Shown: positions 32,270-43,012, numbered from the stretch's first letter. The stretch: 64,000 bases of DNA from Panicum virgatum (GCF_016808335.1 NC_053139.1:15177819-15241818); one strand, 5' to 3'. Program-made: numbers and translations. The notes: generated from the letters alone by a model not told the origin.

Positions 32270-34097
32270 CATCATGTGTAGATGGGGCTACAGGGATGCA
32301 CCGACATGGCTGCACTATTGGGGCTGCACCTCCAGGGCTCATTTGATGATGATGGGCTGTTGCTGGGGTTACAACACGCCTTTTCACAATCAAGTAATCA
32401 TCCTCACTAGAGTGATCAGAAGCTCCATCTTCTTGATTTTGAGCATTATGACATGCCTCATCGACATGTTCTTCAGACCTTGGGCTCTATAAAGATGATA
32501 TAAATAAGTGGTAGTGCAAATAGGAGCTATGAGCTTGTAAAAATTATTGTTCGCTACTGATATGAGCTTACATGTCTATGAGATTATTCATCAACTAATT
32601 ATATTTTACTATGATTCTAAGTAACTCAAGGTTGTTGAAGTAATTTACCACATGATGCCTTGAATTAGAACCATGTTGTGACATTATTTCCATATCTTCC
32701 TCCATTTCTGCAATGTGTTGTTGTAGAGCTGCATTTTCACTTTAAGCCTTTTTACGGGCTAGAACTTCCATTTGAAGCCTTGTGGGTTTGTAAGACTTCA
32801 ACCCCGGGGTACCAACATGTTGGGGAGTTGGTCCGAGGCCCAAAACACGAACACGTCCTCTTGGCTCCTTTTCTCCACAAGCAGCAGCATATGCATCACC
32901 TTGTTGAATTGTTTTCTGCTTCAATTCTGGACGAGCTTCAACAATGGATTTAAGCTTATTCTGCACAAATGAAATATCTATGGTTACACACAAAAAAATA
33001 TTCCTTCAAACTGCAAGTCATTTTCATAAGCACACTTACAATAATTGGTTCTGCTTTCGTTAATGGCACTCCATTTTTCCTTGTATGGGTCTTTATATAT
33101 AGTTCATCTCTTCGTGGAGGACGCCCTAGAACACCATCCTACAAAGAAAATTGAACTTTCAAGACTGAAAATAAGAAATTGTAATGTACCAAAATAATGA
33201 TAGATATAGTTTCAATACCAATTCATGGCCCGAACGAGCAAAGCTCTTACTGCCTGCTGTATGGGGTGTCCCCAACTTTGAACGATTTGACTTCGCTACT
33301 TCCGTGCGAGCCTATGATAGACAGTGTTAAATTCTACAAAGTTTGTTGAACACAAGTAATTAATACTAGTTACTTACTTCAGATTCAGGTGACCTACAAT
33401 AGTTTGACAGGAACTTCCAATCATCATCATTGACTCTGTCTCTATGTTTTGCCCTCAATTCTTCATCTGAAATTTTCTCATCAAAAAATTGCTTCTTTAC
33501 GGTGGACTTGAATTCCTTCCATTTCATTCCAGCAGTGCCCAGAAACCAGTTGAACGCAGCATCATCAATATCATAGACTTCCTAATTTGACAAGAAAAAG
33601 TAAGCAATCAGTTCTAGAGTAATAATATATACAAAAAAAATACAAACTATACTAGAGATAGCATGCGCAGGGCACCTTTAGGTCAGTCCAAACCTCAAAC
33701 TTCTTTTCAGCATCCACAAGCCTCCAGTCAACACCTTTTCCAATTGATTCCGAATCCTGATCTTCACCATTGTCCTCATCTGCATTGTCAACAGGATTTC
33801 TTGGTGGCCTTTTGCGCATGTTATGGTGTCTAGTTGCTGCATCTTTCTTGCTAGGAGTTCTCTAAAGCAATGAAACATTATGGTGTAAATAGTTGCCAAG
33901 AAATACAGAGACTATTGCAAGAAAAAGTATGTATACAGCACCTTTTTTCTTTTCTTAGTTTGATCGTGTTGTACCACATTGCTCAAAGAAGGGAGCTTAA
34001 GAGCATCTAGCTTCCTTTTGTTGGCTGCAATTGTTGCGAGGCGCTGCTGCTCATACCTGATGGCTTCTTCCTTATTGTTTCCTCTTGCGCTTGACAT
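32270..34097 (-). CDS. CACTA accessory protein (plant transposase Ptta/En/Spm family)
   Basis: DNA-binding accessory protein of the TnpA/Transposase_24 type that binds subterminal repeats. Minus-strand exons with GT/AG borders: 34097-33942 (MSSARGNNKEEAIRYEQQRL...), 33861-33676 (PPRNPVDNADED..GVDWRLVDAEKKFEVW), 33581-33378 (DDAAFNWFLGTAGMKWKEFK ... DEELRAKHRDRV), 33311-33219 (KLGTPHTAGSKSFARSGHEL), 33138-33040 (LGRPPRRDELYIKTHTRKNG) and 32960-32742 (KLKSIVEARPELKQ ... LQMEVLARKKA). The order and motifs (SR..HTxGSKSF, RxxLF/YxxTHxK.G, R..Q.E) match the family. A TAA follows RKKA, yet the frame beyond still reads ENAALQQHIAEMEEDMEI, so the stop is probably a recent mutation; a further likely C-terminal exon lies at about 32495-32270. 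Confidence 0.8.
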
Positions 34098-35504
34098 TTT
34101 TTCTTCTGAAAGAACAAATGAATTAGCAATCTTTGCAAATTGCTTTCGGCTACTGGTCTGCTCATACAAATGTAATTTGCATCAAGCATAAATTCAAAAA
34201 GGATCCACCATTACATATGGTACCCATGAATTTTTGCTTCATATCTGAAATTCTCTTTACCTTGTCCTGCAATATGAACCTGCGGTGAGCCAGCAGTGTC
34301 TCCGTAACCAAATCAGTGAAGGAAGCTCCAAGGAGGTGGCTGTGCGGAGATACAAAGTCAGATAGTCAACTCAAATTAAGCATGCAAGTTGCTGCTGAGC
34401 TTTTCAACAAAGAATATGTAATATTAGAGCACAACTTTTGAAATTAACTGCAGCAAGTCAAACAAGAAATAAAATTAACTGCCCACTAGATTTTAGTTGA
34501 TATTCATCCATGTCAAATACTAGCATTAAAGAGTACTAGTAACAGAGTATAAGAACATGGTACTATCAAGCCTAGTGCTTTAAAATTGAAGGCCAGTGTA
34601 GACCAAATCTGGATACAATTACTAAAAAAATACTGCAAGTTGCTAGCAACTGAATATATGAACAAGATACTAGTAAACTCTGTGAATATATGAACAAGAT
34701 ACTAGTAAACTATGTATGTGGACTGAACCAATTTATTAGACTAAAGATTGCAGGATTCACATTGAGTACTGACACTTGTGGTGATGGATGTGGCGGCCAA
34801 CCAACTGAGTATAGGAAGATTGCAGGATAAACTCTGAAAAAGATTGCAAGTTGCAGGATTACCCCTTCTTGGACTAGGGTTGGCGGTGGTGGATGTGGCT
34901 GGGTGGTGGACTAGGGTTGGCGGCGCGGCTCCTGGATGCACTCGCGGTGCAGAGCCGCTCGGTCTACTGCGTCCTCTCCCCACAAGGCCCCACCCCAGGG
35001 CACGCGGCGGCGCGGCTCCTGGACGCACTCGCGGCGCGGAGGCCCGGCTGCCGCGTCCTCTCCCGCTTGCGGCCCCGCCCCAGGGCACGCGGTTGTGCGG
35101 TGCCTCTCGCCTGGACGCGCTCGCGGCTCCGGTCTCCTGCTCTCCCGTGGGCGGCAGCTCCTGGACGGGACGGACGGCCGGCAGGAGTGCAAGGTCTTAC
35201 ACGACTGTGAAGATTTGGGAGAGGAGCAGTTTGGTGGCTCGTGAGATTTGGGAGAGCAGAGGGGCAGGTGAAGATTCCGGTGAGGAGTCGAGCGCGCGCA
35301 CCAATTTGGGGAGAGCGCCGAGCGCGCGTGGATGAGATTTGGGTTGGGGCGACTGCGCGGCGGCGGGGAAATTTGGGGAATACAGGGCGAGGGCGCGGGG
35401 ATTAGGGTTTTGCAGAGCTGACCGGTGGGCTCCCAAGGAAAAATTGCGCGCGAGAGCAGACGATGGGCCTGCATGTATGCCGACAGATGGTTTGAGGCCC
35501 ATAT
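34098..35504 (-). other. CACTA 5' region: introns, leader and GC-rich promoter side
   Basis: Between the accessory gene and the right end. 34200-34830 is AT-rich and non-coding. 34840-35350 is a GC-rich block with repeats such as a GCGCGGCTCCTGGA..GCACTCGCGG unit occurring three times near 34925-35120, the usual CpG-rich promoter end of CACTA elements. Open frames there are by-products of composition. Confidence 0.5.
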
Positions 35505-35687
35505 TAGCTTTTGCCGACACTCCATTCGATGGTATATCTGAATAGGAACACCGACTGATGGTCAGTCGTTAAAACTTAATTTGCCGACTGACAGACTGTT
35601 ACAAAGTTTTACCGACTGATAGTTCGTCGCTATTCTGGTACTTTTGCCAACACACGTCCGATGGTATTTTTGGGCTGTGGTATAGTG
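35505..35687. repeat. CACTA right subterminal repeats
   Basis: CCGACTGATGGTCAGTCG, CCGACTGACAGACTG and CCGACTGATAGT occur between 35540 and 35640, mirroring the left end. Confidence 0.7.
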
Positions 35688-35690
35688 ATT

Positions 35691-36363
35691 ATGCTGTGCT
35701 GTGATGCTGTGCCGTTCCTCTGAATTATGTAACTCTGAGCAAGATTTATCATTTCCTGTGCCTCTGAATTATGATGTGTTGTGATGCTGTCTGGGCTGTC
35801 AGCTTCAGATTATAACAACGAGTACATTTTTCTGATGCCCATGGGCAAGTGGGAATAATCAACACTATATTTTAAGATTATAACTAAGCTAGCTGTCTTT
35901 CTTTCTGTTTGTTTCTCTGTATATTCCAGCACTGGAGCATGGATGGTAGTACTGAAGCTCTTGTGATGGGATCAACACTGCAGAACATGAGTTGATTTCA
36001 CTGCTTTGTTCAGTTCACTGTATCAAGGCTTGTTCAGTTCAATGTTGCTTAGTTTGTTCTGGAGCCATGTATCTACAGCTCTCATGCTGATGCTATTACA
36101 GTACACACAGCTTTCCTGTAACACAATAGACCTGGGAGAGTGTCTCCATATTCTTTGCCCACTTTTATCTAATTATTCTGGAGCCATGTATCCAGTCATG
36201 TTTTCCTTGTTACTGCAATAGATGTCTGGATGATAACAATTTCTGTTTCGACCACTGGATTGAAATAGCAGGAATATGAACAGGATGTTATTCATTCAAA
36301 TGAACATTTTGATCTCCAAAATCCAAAGATGGTTATGCCACCAGGTTATTACATTAATACAGG
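35691..36363 (+). other. Harbinger interior, right of CACTA
   Basis: Continuation of the ORF1 3' region with CTGAATTATGATGTG repeats, then AT-rich sequence including TTTCTGTTTGTTTCTCTG...CCAGCACTGG. No protein recognised. Confidence 0.5.
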
Positions 36364-36498
36364 TTATTGCATTAAACAGATGATCTTGTTCTTCTTCCTC
36401 TTCAATGCCGCAAGCATAGCACCAAGGAAGACGACATCATCTTCATTGGATTCCTCCTTTTCCTCCCGCCACCGCTGAAGCCTCTCGGACCTCGACAT
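36364..36498 (-). pseudogene. Harbinger transposase N-terminus, truncated
   Basis: Begins MSRSERLQRWREEKEESNED at 36498 and continues DVVFLGAMLAALKRKK before a stop at 36364-36366. Harbinger/Pong transposases often open with this kind of Ser/Arg/Glu-rich leader and an ALAAL run. The DDE catalytic region is absent. It is antisense to ORF1, as in Pong-type elements. The short length makes the assignment tentative. Confidence 0.5.
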
Positions 36499-36764
36499 CT
36501 GCCGCACTAACACAAAATGCAACACTGAATTAGCATACAAGAAATGACAAGGTTGGGTACACTTGATGATATTATCTTCAACAATATTGAACTGTTTTGA
36601 ACTGACTTTGATGATATTATCTTCAGTTATACAGACGAGGAAGCTACATTTCTGGCTATTAATTAAGAAGGTCAAGACCTCCTCAACAAAGTCTGAGCTT
36701 TCAGTCACATAGAATCCAGATTCTACAGCCAAAAAAAGGAGTAGTAAGCAGTGGGTTGCCTGCA

Positions 36765-37230
36765 GCATTGACAGTAGTGCAAGCAGTGCCGGAAAATATC
36801 TGCACCATTATGTACTCAAATTTTGGCAGTGGAGTGTGTGGATACAACAGCTATTGCACGTTCAACTGGAACCAGACAGAAACAGAATGTGCTTGTGCTC
36901 CAAACTATTCGTTCTTTGATCCAGAAAGAAAATACAAAGGGTGCAAATCAGACTTTGCATTGCAAAGCTGTGACTTGAGGGAGGCACAAGTACTAGAGCA
37001 GTTTCAAATGATTCCAGTGAATAACATTGATTGGCCTCTTCGTGCCTACGAGCAGTACTTCCCCATGAACAAGACTACTTGCCAAAACTTATGCCTGACC
37101 GATTGCTTCTGTGCTGCCGCAGTGTTTGATCAGGATGGACATTGCTGGAAGAAGAAACAACCTCTGTCTAATGGAAACCAAGGAAGTCAAGTTCAAAGGA
37201 CGGTTTTCCTCAAGGTATCGAAGAATAATT
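36765..37230 (+). pseudogene. Captured fragment of a G-type lectin receptor-like kinase (LECRK type)
   Basis: About 155 codons without a stop match the extracellular middle of plant LECRK/S-receptor-like kinases: VPENICTIMYSNFGSGVCGY (S-locus segment), an EGF-like part with NSYCTFNW..TECACAPNYSF and YKGCKSDF, then a PAN-like part with SCDL, WPLRAYEQYF, CQNLCLTDCFCAAAVFD, CWKKKQPLSNG. The bulb-lectin N-terminus, membrane segment and kinase are all missing. The piece starts after an AG at about 36764 and stops near the right side of the Harbinger element, so it is host exon sequence carried by the transposon. Confidence 0.85.
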
Positions 37231-37407
37231 ATTCATACCCTCTAATCAATACTTCCCCAGAAGAAAGACAACCAATGATATGAAACAATAATCCTTGATT
37301 CTCTTAAAAATTGTGTCCCGGATCATGACCCCTTTATTATATTTGCAGGAAGCAAGAAAAAAATTGGTTTTGAGAAGGGGAAACAAACCGACGAACCCTG
37401 CGGAGCA

Positions 37408-37575
37408 CACGGTGATGGCGAGGCCGACGGCGAGGTCTGCGACGTCGTCGGTGAGGACGTCGGGGGTGTTGGTGACCCGAATCCCGCGCTCGCGGCACTT
37501 GGTGAGGTCGACGCGGTTGATGCCGACGGAGAAGGAGGCAAGATCTCGAGCACCGGGAGCGCGTCGATGAGCACG
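37408..37575 (-). pseudogene. Captured fragment of a hydroxypyruvate reductase-like (2-hydroxyacid dehydrogenase) gene
   Basis: On the minus strand one frame gives LIDALPVLEI and, after a 1-nt frame change, LASFSVGINRVDLTKCRERG followed by IRVTNTPDVLTDDVADLAVG and LAITV. This is the N-terminal catalytic-domain segment of plant HPR2/HPR3/HPPR enzymes (D-isomer-specific 2-hydroxyacid dehydrogenases). The NAD-binding domain and the catalytic His are absent. It runs opposite to the receptor-kinase fragment only about 180 bp away and is followed by GC-rich sequence to 37700. Confidence 0.85.
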
Positions 37576-37749
37576 GGTGCGGGAGGAACTCGCCGGCACC
37601 CCCGGCATGAACTCGCCGCGGGTGCGGGAGGGAGACAGGGAGGATGGCGGCTCGTCGCGAGGTCGCCGGCGCAGAGGAAGGATGGCGGCGTAGCGCGAGC
37701 AGCGCTAGCGTTCGTGCGGGTTGTTTCGCTGACAGATAGATCCCACTAG

Positions 37750-37869
37750 TCATATTGATTTAGGGGCCATCATTTGATCACTCCACTGGAGTAGACACTA
37801 CATTTTAAGTGATTAAACATGAAAAGTGGGTGACTAAAATGAGTTTTAGTCACTCCACTGGAGTTGCTC
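37750..37869. repeat. Harbinger right-end region with internal repeats
   Basis: GTCACTCCACTGGAG at the terminus is repeated as GATCACTCCACTGGAG about 70 bp inward, and AAATGAGTTTTAGTCACTCC is partly self-complementary to the sequence before it. Confidence 0.55.
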
Positions 37870-38096
37870 TTAGACCTTTATTTGGATGAGCCGTACTTCT
37901 ACAACAAAAGATCTAGATATATCATCAATTGGTTGAAGTATCGAGGGATTAATAAGTATCCTACATTACAGGCAATAGCTAGGGATAACTTGCCCATTCC
38001 AGTGATAACAGTTTCATCCGAATCAGCTTTTAGTACAAGCGGGAGCGTAACCGGTCCACATGGTATATAGTCGGCTTGCCCCTAAAATGATAGAAG
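37870..38096 (+). pseudogene. hAT transposase, C-terminal dimerisation part
   Basis: LDLYLDEPYFYNKRS, INWLKYRGINKYPTLQAIAR and IPVITVSSESAFSTSGSV give the hAT family C-terminal dimerisation domain (LD.YL.E, W....YP.L...A.D.L.IP....SE..FS..G). After a frame break SRLAPKMIEAL follows. It is the direct continuation of 27280-27953. Confidence 0.88.
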
Positions 38097-38729
38097 CCCT
38101 TAGGCCTCCTCCACCTGCACGAGCCAGTAGCTAGCTCAGGCTCTTCGCACTCGTCACTCTCCAAATTCACTCTCCAAAAGGAATAACTATGTCTGATCAT
38201 CGAGATTTTCTTCTCTATATTCAGTTTCTCCACACCCATCCATTCTCTATATCACTCTCTATACCAACTACCATGTGGTGGGACCCATAGTCAGCATTTT
38301 ACTTTTTTCCTCTCTCCACCCTCCTTCCTCCCTCCTCTGCGCTCACCCTTCGCAGTTGCTAGCGCCGGCCCACTCCGCTCGGCAAGGGCGCATCCCACCG
38401 GCGGCCCACTGGCCCTTGCTGACGCCGCGGTCCGCTGAACTCGAGTGCAGCTCGGAGCGCGCACCCATGAGCAGGCGAGCGGGCACGAGGACCTAGCTGT
38501 GGCGGCGTGGCGCCGGCAGCCATCCCGGCTGAGGCGCACGGCCTTGTCGGCGCGTGGCCACCCGCGTCGTGTCCCAGCGCCTGGCGCTGCCCGTGTGGGG
38601 CAAGCGGCAGCTTTTGTGCAGCATGCGGCCGGGATCTGGTTGGTTTTTGTTGTTTAATCATTTTGATGATTTTGTGTTGGTATCCAACGGAAAGAAGCTA
38701 GGAATTAATGTCTCCAATTTTCTTTGCTC
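38097..38729. other. Unassigned, partly GC-rich
   Basis: CT-rich then strongly GC-rich (38350-38640) sequence with open frames on both strands but no recognised protein. It could be the far end of the hAT element or part of the neighbouring LTR. Confidence 0.35.
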
Positions 38730-39600
38730 GTGAATTACCGAAGAGGAGCCAAGCGGGTGGGGTATCGGTCACAGCATGCTCGGCGTACTGAACCCAGTCG
38801 GCGCGCATGTGGTGCGCTCGGCGTGCCAGTCAATTTGACCTGCAATTGACAAGGAAGATATACGTTAAATTCTCGGGTGCAATCGGCTAGCCAACCAATG
38901 CGAGTGACGTCAGCAATCGGCTACCGTGCAGCTGATCTAACAAAGTGAGCCTATCTAAAACGATGCAACTTTAGGGAACAACACATAGACCCGAATCCTA
39001 TCGGCTATAGTGATGGAATCACATGGTCAGCCGACAGCAAACAGACCCAAGCTGGATAAGTTGCTGTAAAAGCTTAAAATAAACTAGATTAACAAGTCAA
39101 CCTAGCAAGATCTAAACAATTACCGATGTCGGTGTTCCGTATCACCGTCCGGTCTCGTCCTTCATCCGGACGGTCATCATGTCCTTGGCGCTGACTTCCG
39201 GGGGAGTGGTTGGACAGTGTTCTCCTCTGGGATGGACTTGTCAACTCACTTCCCATCATGGTCCGTGCAATGGCGTGGGCGGTCAAGTCTCCCACTTGCC
39301 CCGACGTGACTCCTTGCACAGGCTTTTGACCGGGGACGTCCCCCTTGGCTCGGGGCTGGTTGGCTGCCGCGTGGCCGTGCGGGGCCCTTGGCTGTGGGGG
39401 TCGGGTGAGGCAGAGCCCCCCATAAGGGTCGGGCGAGGTGGAGCCTCAAGCGGGCCCTGGGCTGCTTTCGGCTTGCTGGGCCGTCCCCGGGCTGTCTGAA
39501 CTAGTGTCGACACTGGTTGATCCGTAACGCCATCAAGACTAAGCCCTAGAGGTTTAGCTTTGACGGGCAATTAGGGATACCCGTCACTTTTACCCCATTA
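38730..39600 (-). repeat. Probable 3' LTR of the Tat-type element
   Basis: On the minus strand it follows directly after the purine tract TTCGGGGGCTAC and begins near TAATGGGGTAAAAG. The later part carries GCCGATTG/GCCGAT words and an intron-like AT-rich stretch, as in grass gypsy LTRs. No second LTR remains for comparison, so both ends are approximate. Confidence 0.45.
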
Positions 39601-39612
39601 GTAGCCCCCGAA
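39600..39612 (-). promoter_or_regulatory. Polypurine tract of the Tat-type element
   Basis: Minus-strand GGGTTCGGGGGCTAC-like run next to the LTR start, matching the CTCGGGGGCTAC tracts common in this lineage. Confidence 0.5.
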
Positions 39613-39701
39613 CCCCCTCGCGGTCATGGTGGAAGCGCGCTGGGGTCCTGTTTAGGCGGTGCTGATAGGTGCGGTGGATCGTCCTTCCACTTCTCGTGGT
39701 T

Positions 39702-40085
39702 TCTTGGTGGGTGCGTGCGAGCACACCCACTGGGTGTAGCCCACGAGCCTCTGAGCGAATCACAGATTTGTTCAGAGGGTTCAGCGCGTGCATCAGTAGG
39801 TGCAGGCTTGTAGTTCGGATGGGATGCGACGCTACTGCCTCTTTTCTCGGTGGGTGCACACAAGCGCTTCCCACGAGCGCAGCCTCGGGCCTCTACACGG
39901 ACCTGCAGCTTTGACTGGAATGCCCTGAGACTACCTCGATAGGCGTGAGCCTGCTGTCAGGTAGGGATGCAACGCTGCCGCCCCTTGCTCCTATCGGTGT
40001 GTGCGAGCGCATCCAGTGGGTGTAGCCCCCGAGCCTCTGAGTGAATCAGAGATTTGCTTAGAGGGTTCTGCGAGCGCTTCCCCTT
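39702..40085. repeat. Tandem duplication, about 288-bp period
   Basis: GGTGTAGCCCACGAGCCTCT and the next 35 bases (39735-39790) recur as GGTGTAGCCCCCGAGCCTCT and following bases at 40018-40075, with matching flanks (GGATGGGATGCGACGCTACTG near 39816; GTAGGGATGCAACGCTGCCG near 39961). The second copy is partial. Confidence 0.7.
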
Positions 40086-40312
40086 TTGATCCGGTGGTCA
40101 CACGAGCATGCCCGTGCACCCCCGACGAGACCCGTCGAGGCTGGCGTCGGCCAGGGCTCCGTCTCGAGCGGTGCCCATCTGCGCGGGCCTGTCCCGTGCT
40201 GTCGTGTCGCAGTCCTTCGACCGAGGGCGGTTTCTGTTCGTCTTGTGAGGCGTCGTACCTCCCATTGAGGAGGCCAAATCTTTCGAGTTGGGCCTGCCCC
40301 CTACCTCTTCTT

Positions 40313-40322
40313 GGCTATAAAT
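40313..40322 (+). promoter_or_regulatory. TATA box of antisense unit A
   Basis: GGCTATAAATAGGG in the plus direction, opposite to pol; an ATG follows at 40388. Confidence 0.55.
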
Positions 40323-40387
40323 AGGGTGTTTTGTGGCTTCCCTTCCATCAAACTTGTTTCTTCTTCCGCACCCATTCCTTGCTTATA

Positions 40388-40830
40388 ATGGCACGCTTCT
40401 TTGCCTTTGTTTGTCCTCCGGAGGGGGTTTACTGGCCCTTTAGATCTTGGTGCTAGAAGAATATTTGCGAGTGACATGGGATGGTTGGAGGAGGTCCTTG
40501 ACCCACCCAGCAGCTGGAGCAACTCATCGAGGCGCCTAGTATGCCAGGTATCCTCGCGTTCTCCGGCTTCAGGGCTCGTCATCGGAGCCACGGTATTCCG
40601 ATGACGGCGGTGGCAAGGCTGTTCGCCGACTTCCCCTGCAGCGATGCCAGTGGAGGTGGAGATGCTAGAAGAAGGTCTACGAGGAGGACATTCCTCTGGA
40701 CCTTCCTACTCCGGCAGCTAACACCCCCAAGACAGGCAAAATTGCCATCCTTCGCGGATGGCAAAGTTTTTTCTAACTGGTAGCGACCGTGGGCTGCACG
40801 CACTTTGTAAAATCTTATCCGCCATGAGCA
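40388..40830 (+). pseudogene. Antisense unit A, degenerate gene
   Basis: Starts MARFFAFVCPPEGVYWPFRS, then meets a stop; further frames (40460-40740) are open but none matches a known family. A tail with TGTAAAATCTTATCC resembles the 3' ends of units B and C. Judged by position and promoter, it is a decayed antisense cistron of the Tat element. Confidence 0.35.
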
Positions 40831-42496
40831 AAATCTTATTTCTTCGGATTGTGCTGCCTGCGTTGTCCCGACCTTTGTCTAGCCGTTTGCCCCAACTCCC
40901 CTTCGAGGGGATCCGGAGCGAGTCGAACAGCGACTAGCCCAATTTCTTGATGTCTTGACTGTCATGGTTATCTAGGTCGTTTGGCCGACCCTGACAGCTC
41001 GCAGCCTTTCCTCGGGGACAAGCATGGGTCGGCAACAGGCCGAGACTCAAACACGAGTCGGGACGCCCAGAAACACGTGGCCGTGTCTGGGTTTCAGCTG
41101 TTCGCGGCCTGTCCGTCCCCGCCTCTCGTTCGGCGGCTTCCCTGGGCAGTTGTCGAGCCTGCTGGCGGGCCAGCTTATGGACCCCGAGATGTTAGTGGGT
41201 TGTAGGGCAGTTTTTCCGTCCCGTACCCCATCGGACCTTACCTGCGATGGTTTAGGCCCAAGATCGCCGGTGCAGCCTTCTTGGAGATGTGCGCCGGATG
41301 GTGGGGCGCGTGTGGTTCCCCCTTCATTGTGGTGAGACCGAGATGTGGCCCGGGCGCTGCGGCGGTCGCCTCTTGTTGACATTTCTTAGCGCAATCACTA
41401 GGAATGGTTAATCCTTAGTAACAACGCCAGAAATGCCTGTTGGCAGTCCTTAGTGCAATCACTAGAAATGAGGGCGCCGAACCCATCCTAGGAACTGCAC
41501 CCAAGGGGTGCAACTCTCGTGGTATAATCAATACGATTATAGATGGATCCGCAAGCGCACGGATATACCATTGTAGCATTTCACCCGGAGAATAAGGGTA
41601 TCGTTATTTATTTGCTTCCCAAAGGACGGCAGCGGCAAAGGTATTGTACTCAACATCAACCATGACATTGTGCCTCAAGCAATAGGCAATACTCTAACAG
41701 GGGTAAGTACAGATAAAGAATAAGCAAGGGTAATGCGACACAGCACACATCCACACTCCAAGAGGAAGGAATAAAGGAGAGAAACTATAAAACAAAAAAC
41801 TACTCTATCCTACGTCAAGTCAGCTAGAGGTTAGGCTAGGTTAGGTGTCCTAGTGCTTCTATCCAAAGCTGGGGTCATGTTAGATCATGGTTAGGACTGT
41901 AGGTGCCAGGAAAATGGGATAGCGGGGAGAAGGTCCCGCACCGGAGTACATCCAGTCCCGTTACCTCTTTGCATGAACTCCTACACCGAACCCGAACGTC
42001 GGGGAGTACGCTAAACGCAACACTGTTGTCACGCCGGATGGACAGCGCTGTCACCACCTGCCGTCTACCCCAGTCACACCATGGAGCACGGTCATATCCG
42101 AAGGATCCCGCATACCCGAGCACCACGCTCGTGTATGAAGTCACTACTCTAGTGCCCCCAGGTCTCCCACCCTTCGGATGGACGAGTAAAACACTAGAGC
42201 AAGCCCGAAAGCACAACAAACCTCTATCCGTACCCGGATCATCTGACCTAACCAAGACCGTAGCATAACTTATGAATGAACTAAGCGTGGATTGGTAAAC
42301 TATTAAGATAGCAAAGCAACCATGGCAAAACTCTATATTATGAATAGAAGTCTGATAAGTCGGATACAAAGCCATACCAGGAGCCGAGGATTGCTCAACG
42401 ACCCCGAGGATGACTTGCTCGCTAAAGAGAACTAGCCTAGCTGCACTACCTAGCTAAGAGAGAGGAGAGCCTTCTTGGAGCGAATGGAATAAAGTG

Positions 42497-42520
42497 TGTG
42501 TGTGTGTGTGTGTGTGTGTT
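42497..42520. repeat. (GT)n microsatellite in left LTR
   Basis: About 12 GT units; the right LTR has only a few (about 50066-50078), so the run grew or shrank after insertion. Confidence 0.9.
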
Positions 42521-42545
42521 GAGGGGGGGGGTGGAGGAGAGGCCT

Positions 42546-42556
42546 ATTTATAGCTC
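42546..42556 (-). promoter_or_regulatory. Athila LTR TATA box
   Basis: GCTATAAATAGG on the minus strand; also in the right LTR near 50099-50109. Confidence 0.55.
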
Positions 42557-43012
42557 TAGAGGTCGGTTTCCCGCCAATGCACATATGGAAGGTGATCAGG
42601 TGCCTTGGCAGCCACTCCTCGAAGTGCACCTGGACGGGAACCAGGCCAGGTTCGGCCGACCCAAGGGTTCGGCCGACCCCACCTGGCAGCCTCTCGGGCT
42701 TATCTTCTGCTGGATGGTATATTCTTTGATCCTTATCCTTATCCTCTGGTGCATCTTGCGTGGAGGCCCCGTTTCCTTTGACATGTGGGCCCTCTTTGTA
42801 AGGGTGTGATGCCGGATGCGATATTCTGCGTAGTTGCTTGGCGTCTGCTGCGTGTTTTCATCTTATTCCGCTCCTGCTCATCTGAAATGTACAAAACTCA
42901 AAAACAACTGTGGAGTGAGGTTAGTGATACAAATATGTGAGTAAGGCATGTAGTTTTTCTTTATTATTGAGTATAGTTGACGGGTGAAAATGGCACTTAA
43001 GCACCGTCAACA

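Larger units (their letters stand above)
30794..35687 (-). mobile_element. CACTA (En/Spm) element, non-autonomous
   Basis: 4,894 bp with ends CACTATACCACAGCCC and its perfect reverse complement, flanked by the 3-bp duplication ATT (30791-30793, 35688-35690), all diagnostic of CACTA elements. Both subterminal regions carry repeats of a CCGACTGAyrG-type word. Inside is one minus-strand gene of the plant transposase Ptta/En/Spm family, but no TnpD-type (Transposase_21) catalytic protein. Confidence 0.95.
27954..37869. mobile_element. PIF/Harbinger element, non-autonomous, carrying gene fragments and a nested CACTA
   Basis: 9,916 bp between TTA duplications, about 5.0 kb without the CACTA element. 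The inverted ends are GAGCATCTCCAGCCGG (left) and, on the minus strand, GAGCAACTCCAGTGGA (right), typical of Pong/PIF. It carries the Myb/SANT-like ORF1 on the plus strand and only the first few dozen codons of a Harbinger transposase on the minus strand. Between these and the right end lie fragments of two host genes. It splits an hAT transposase gene exactly at a TTA codon. Confidence 0.85.
41374..43012 (-). repeat. Athila 3' LTR (left)
   Basis: TGTTGACATTTC...CGTCAACA on the plus strand. Contains a (GT)n run at 42497-42520, a minus-strand TATAAATAGG box at about 42546-42555, and the doubled word GGTTCGGCCGACCC near 42650-42675. Confidence 0.93.

Noticed and set aside
34741..35525. Long overlapping frames on both strands at the right side of the CACTA element
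   Set aside because: GC-rich promoter-end sequence with short repeats; no conserved domain, and all frames are compositionally biased.
38291..38701. GC-rich frames after the hAT C-terminus
   Set aside because: Open on both strands with no recognisable protein family.
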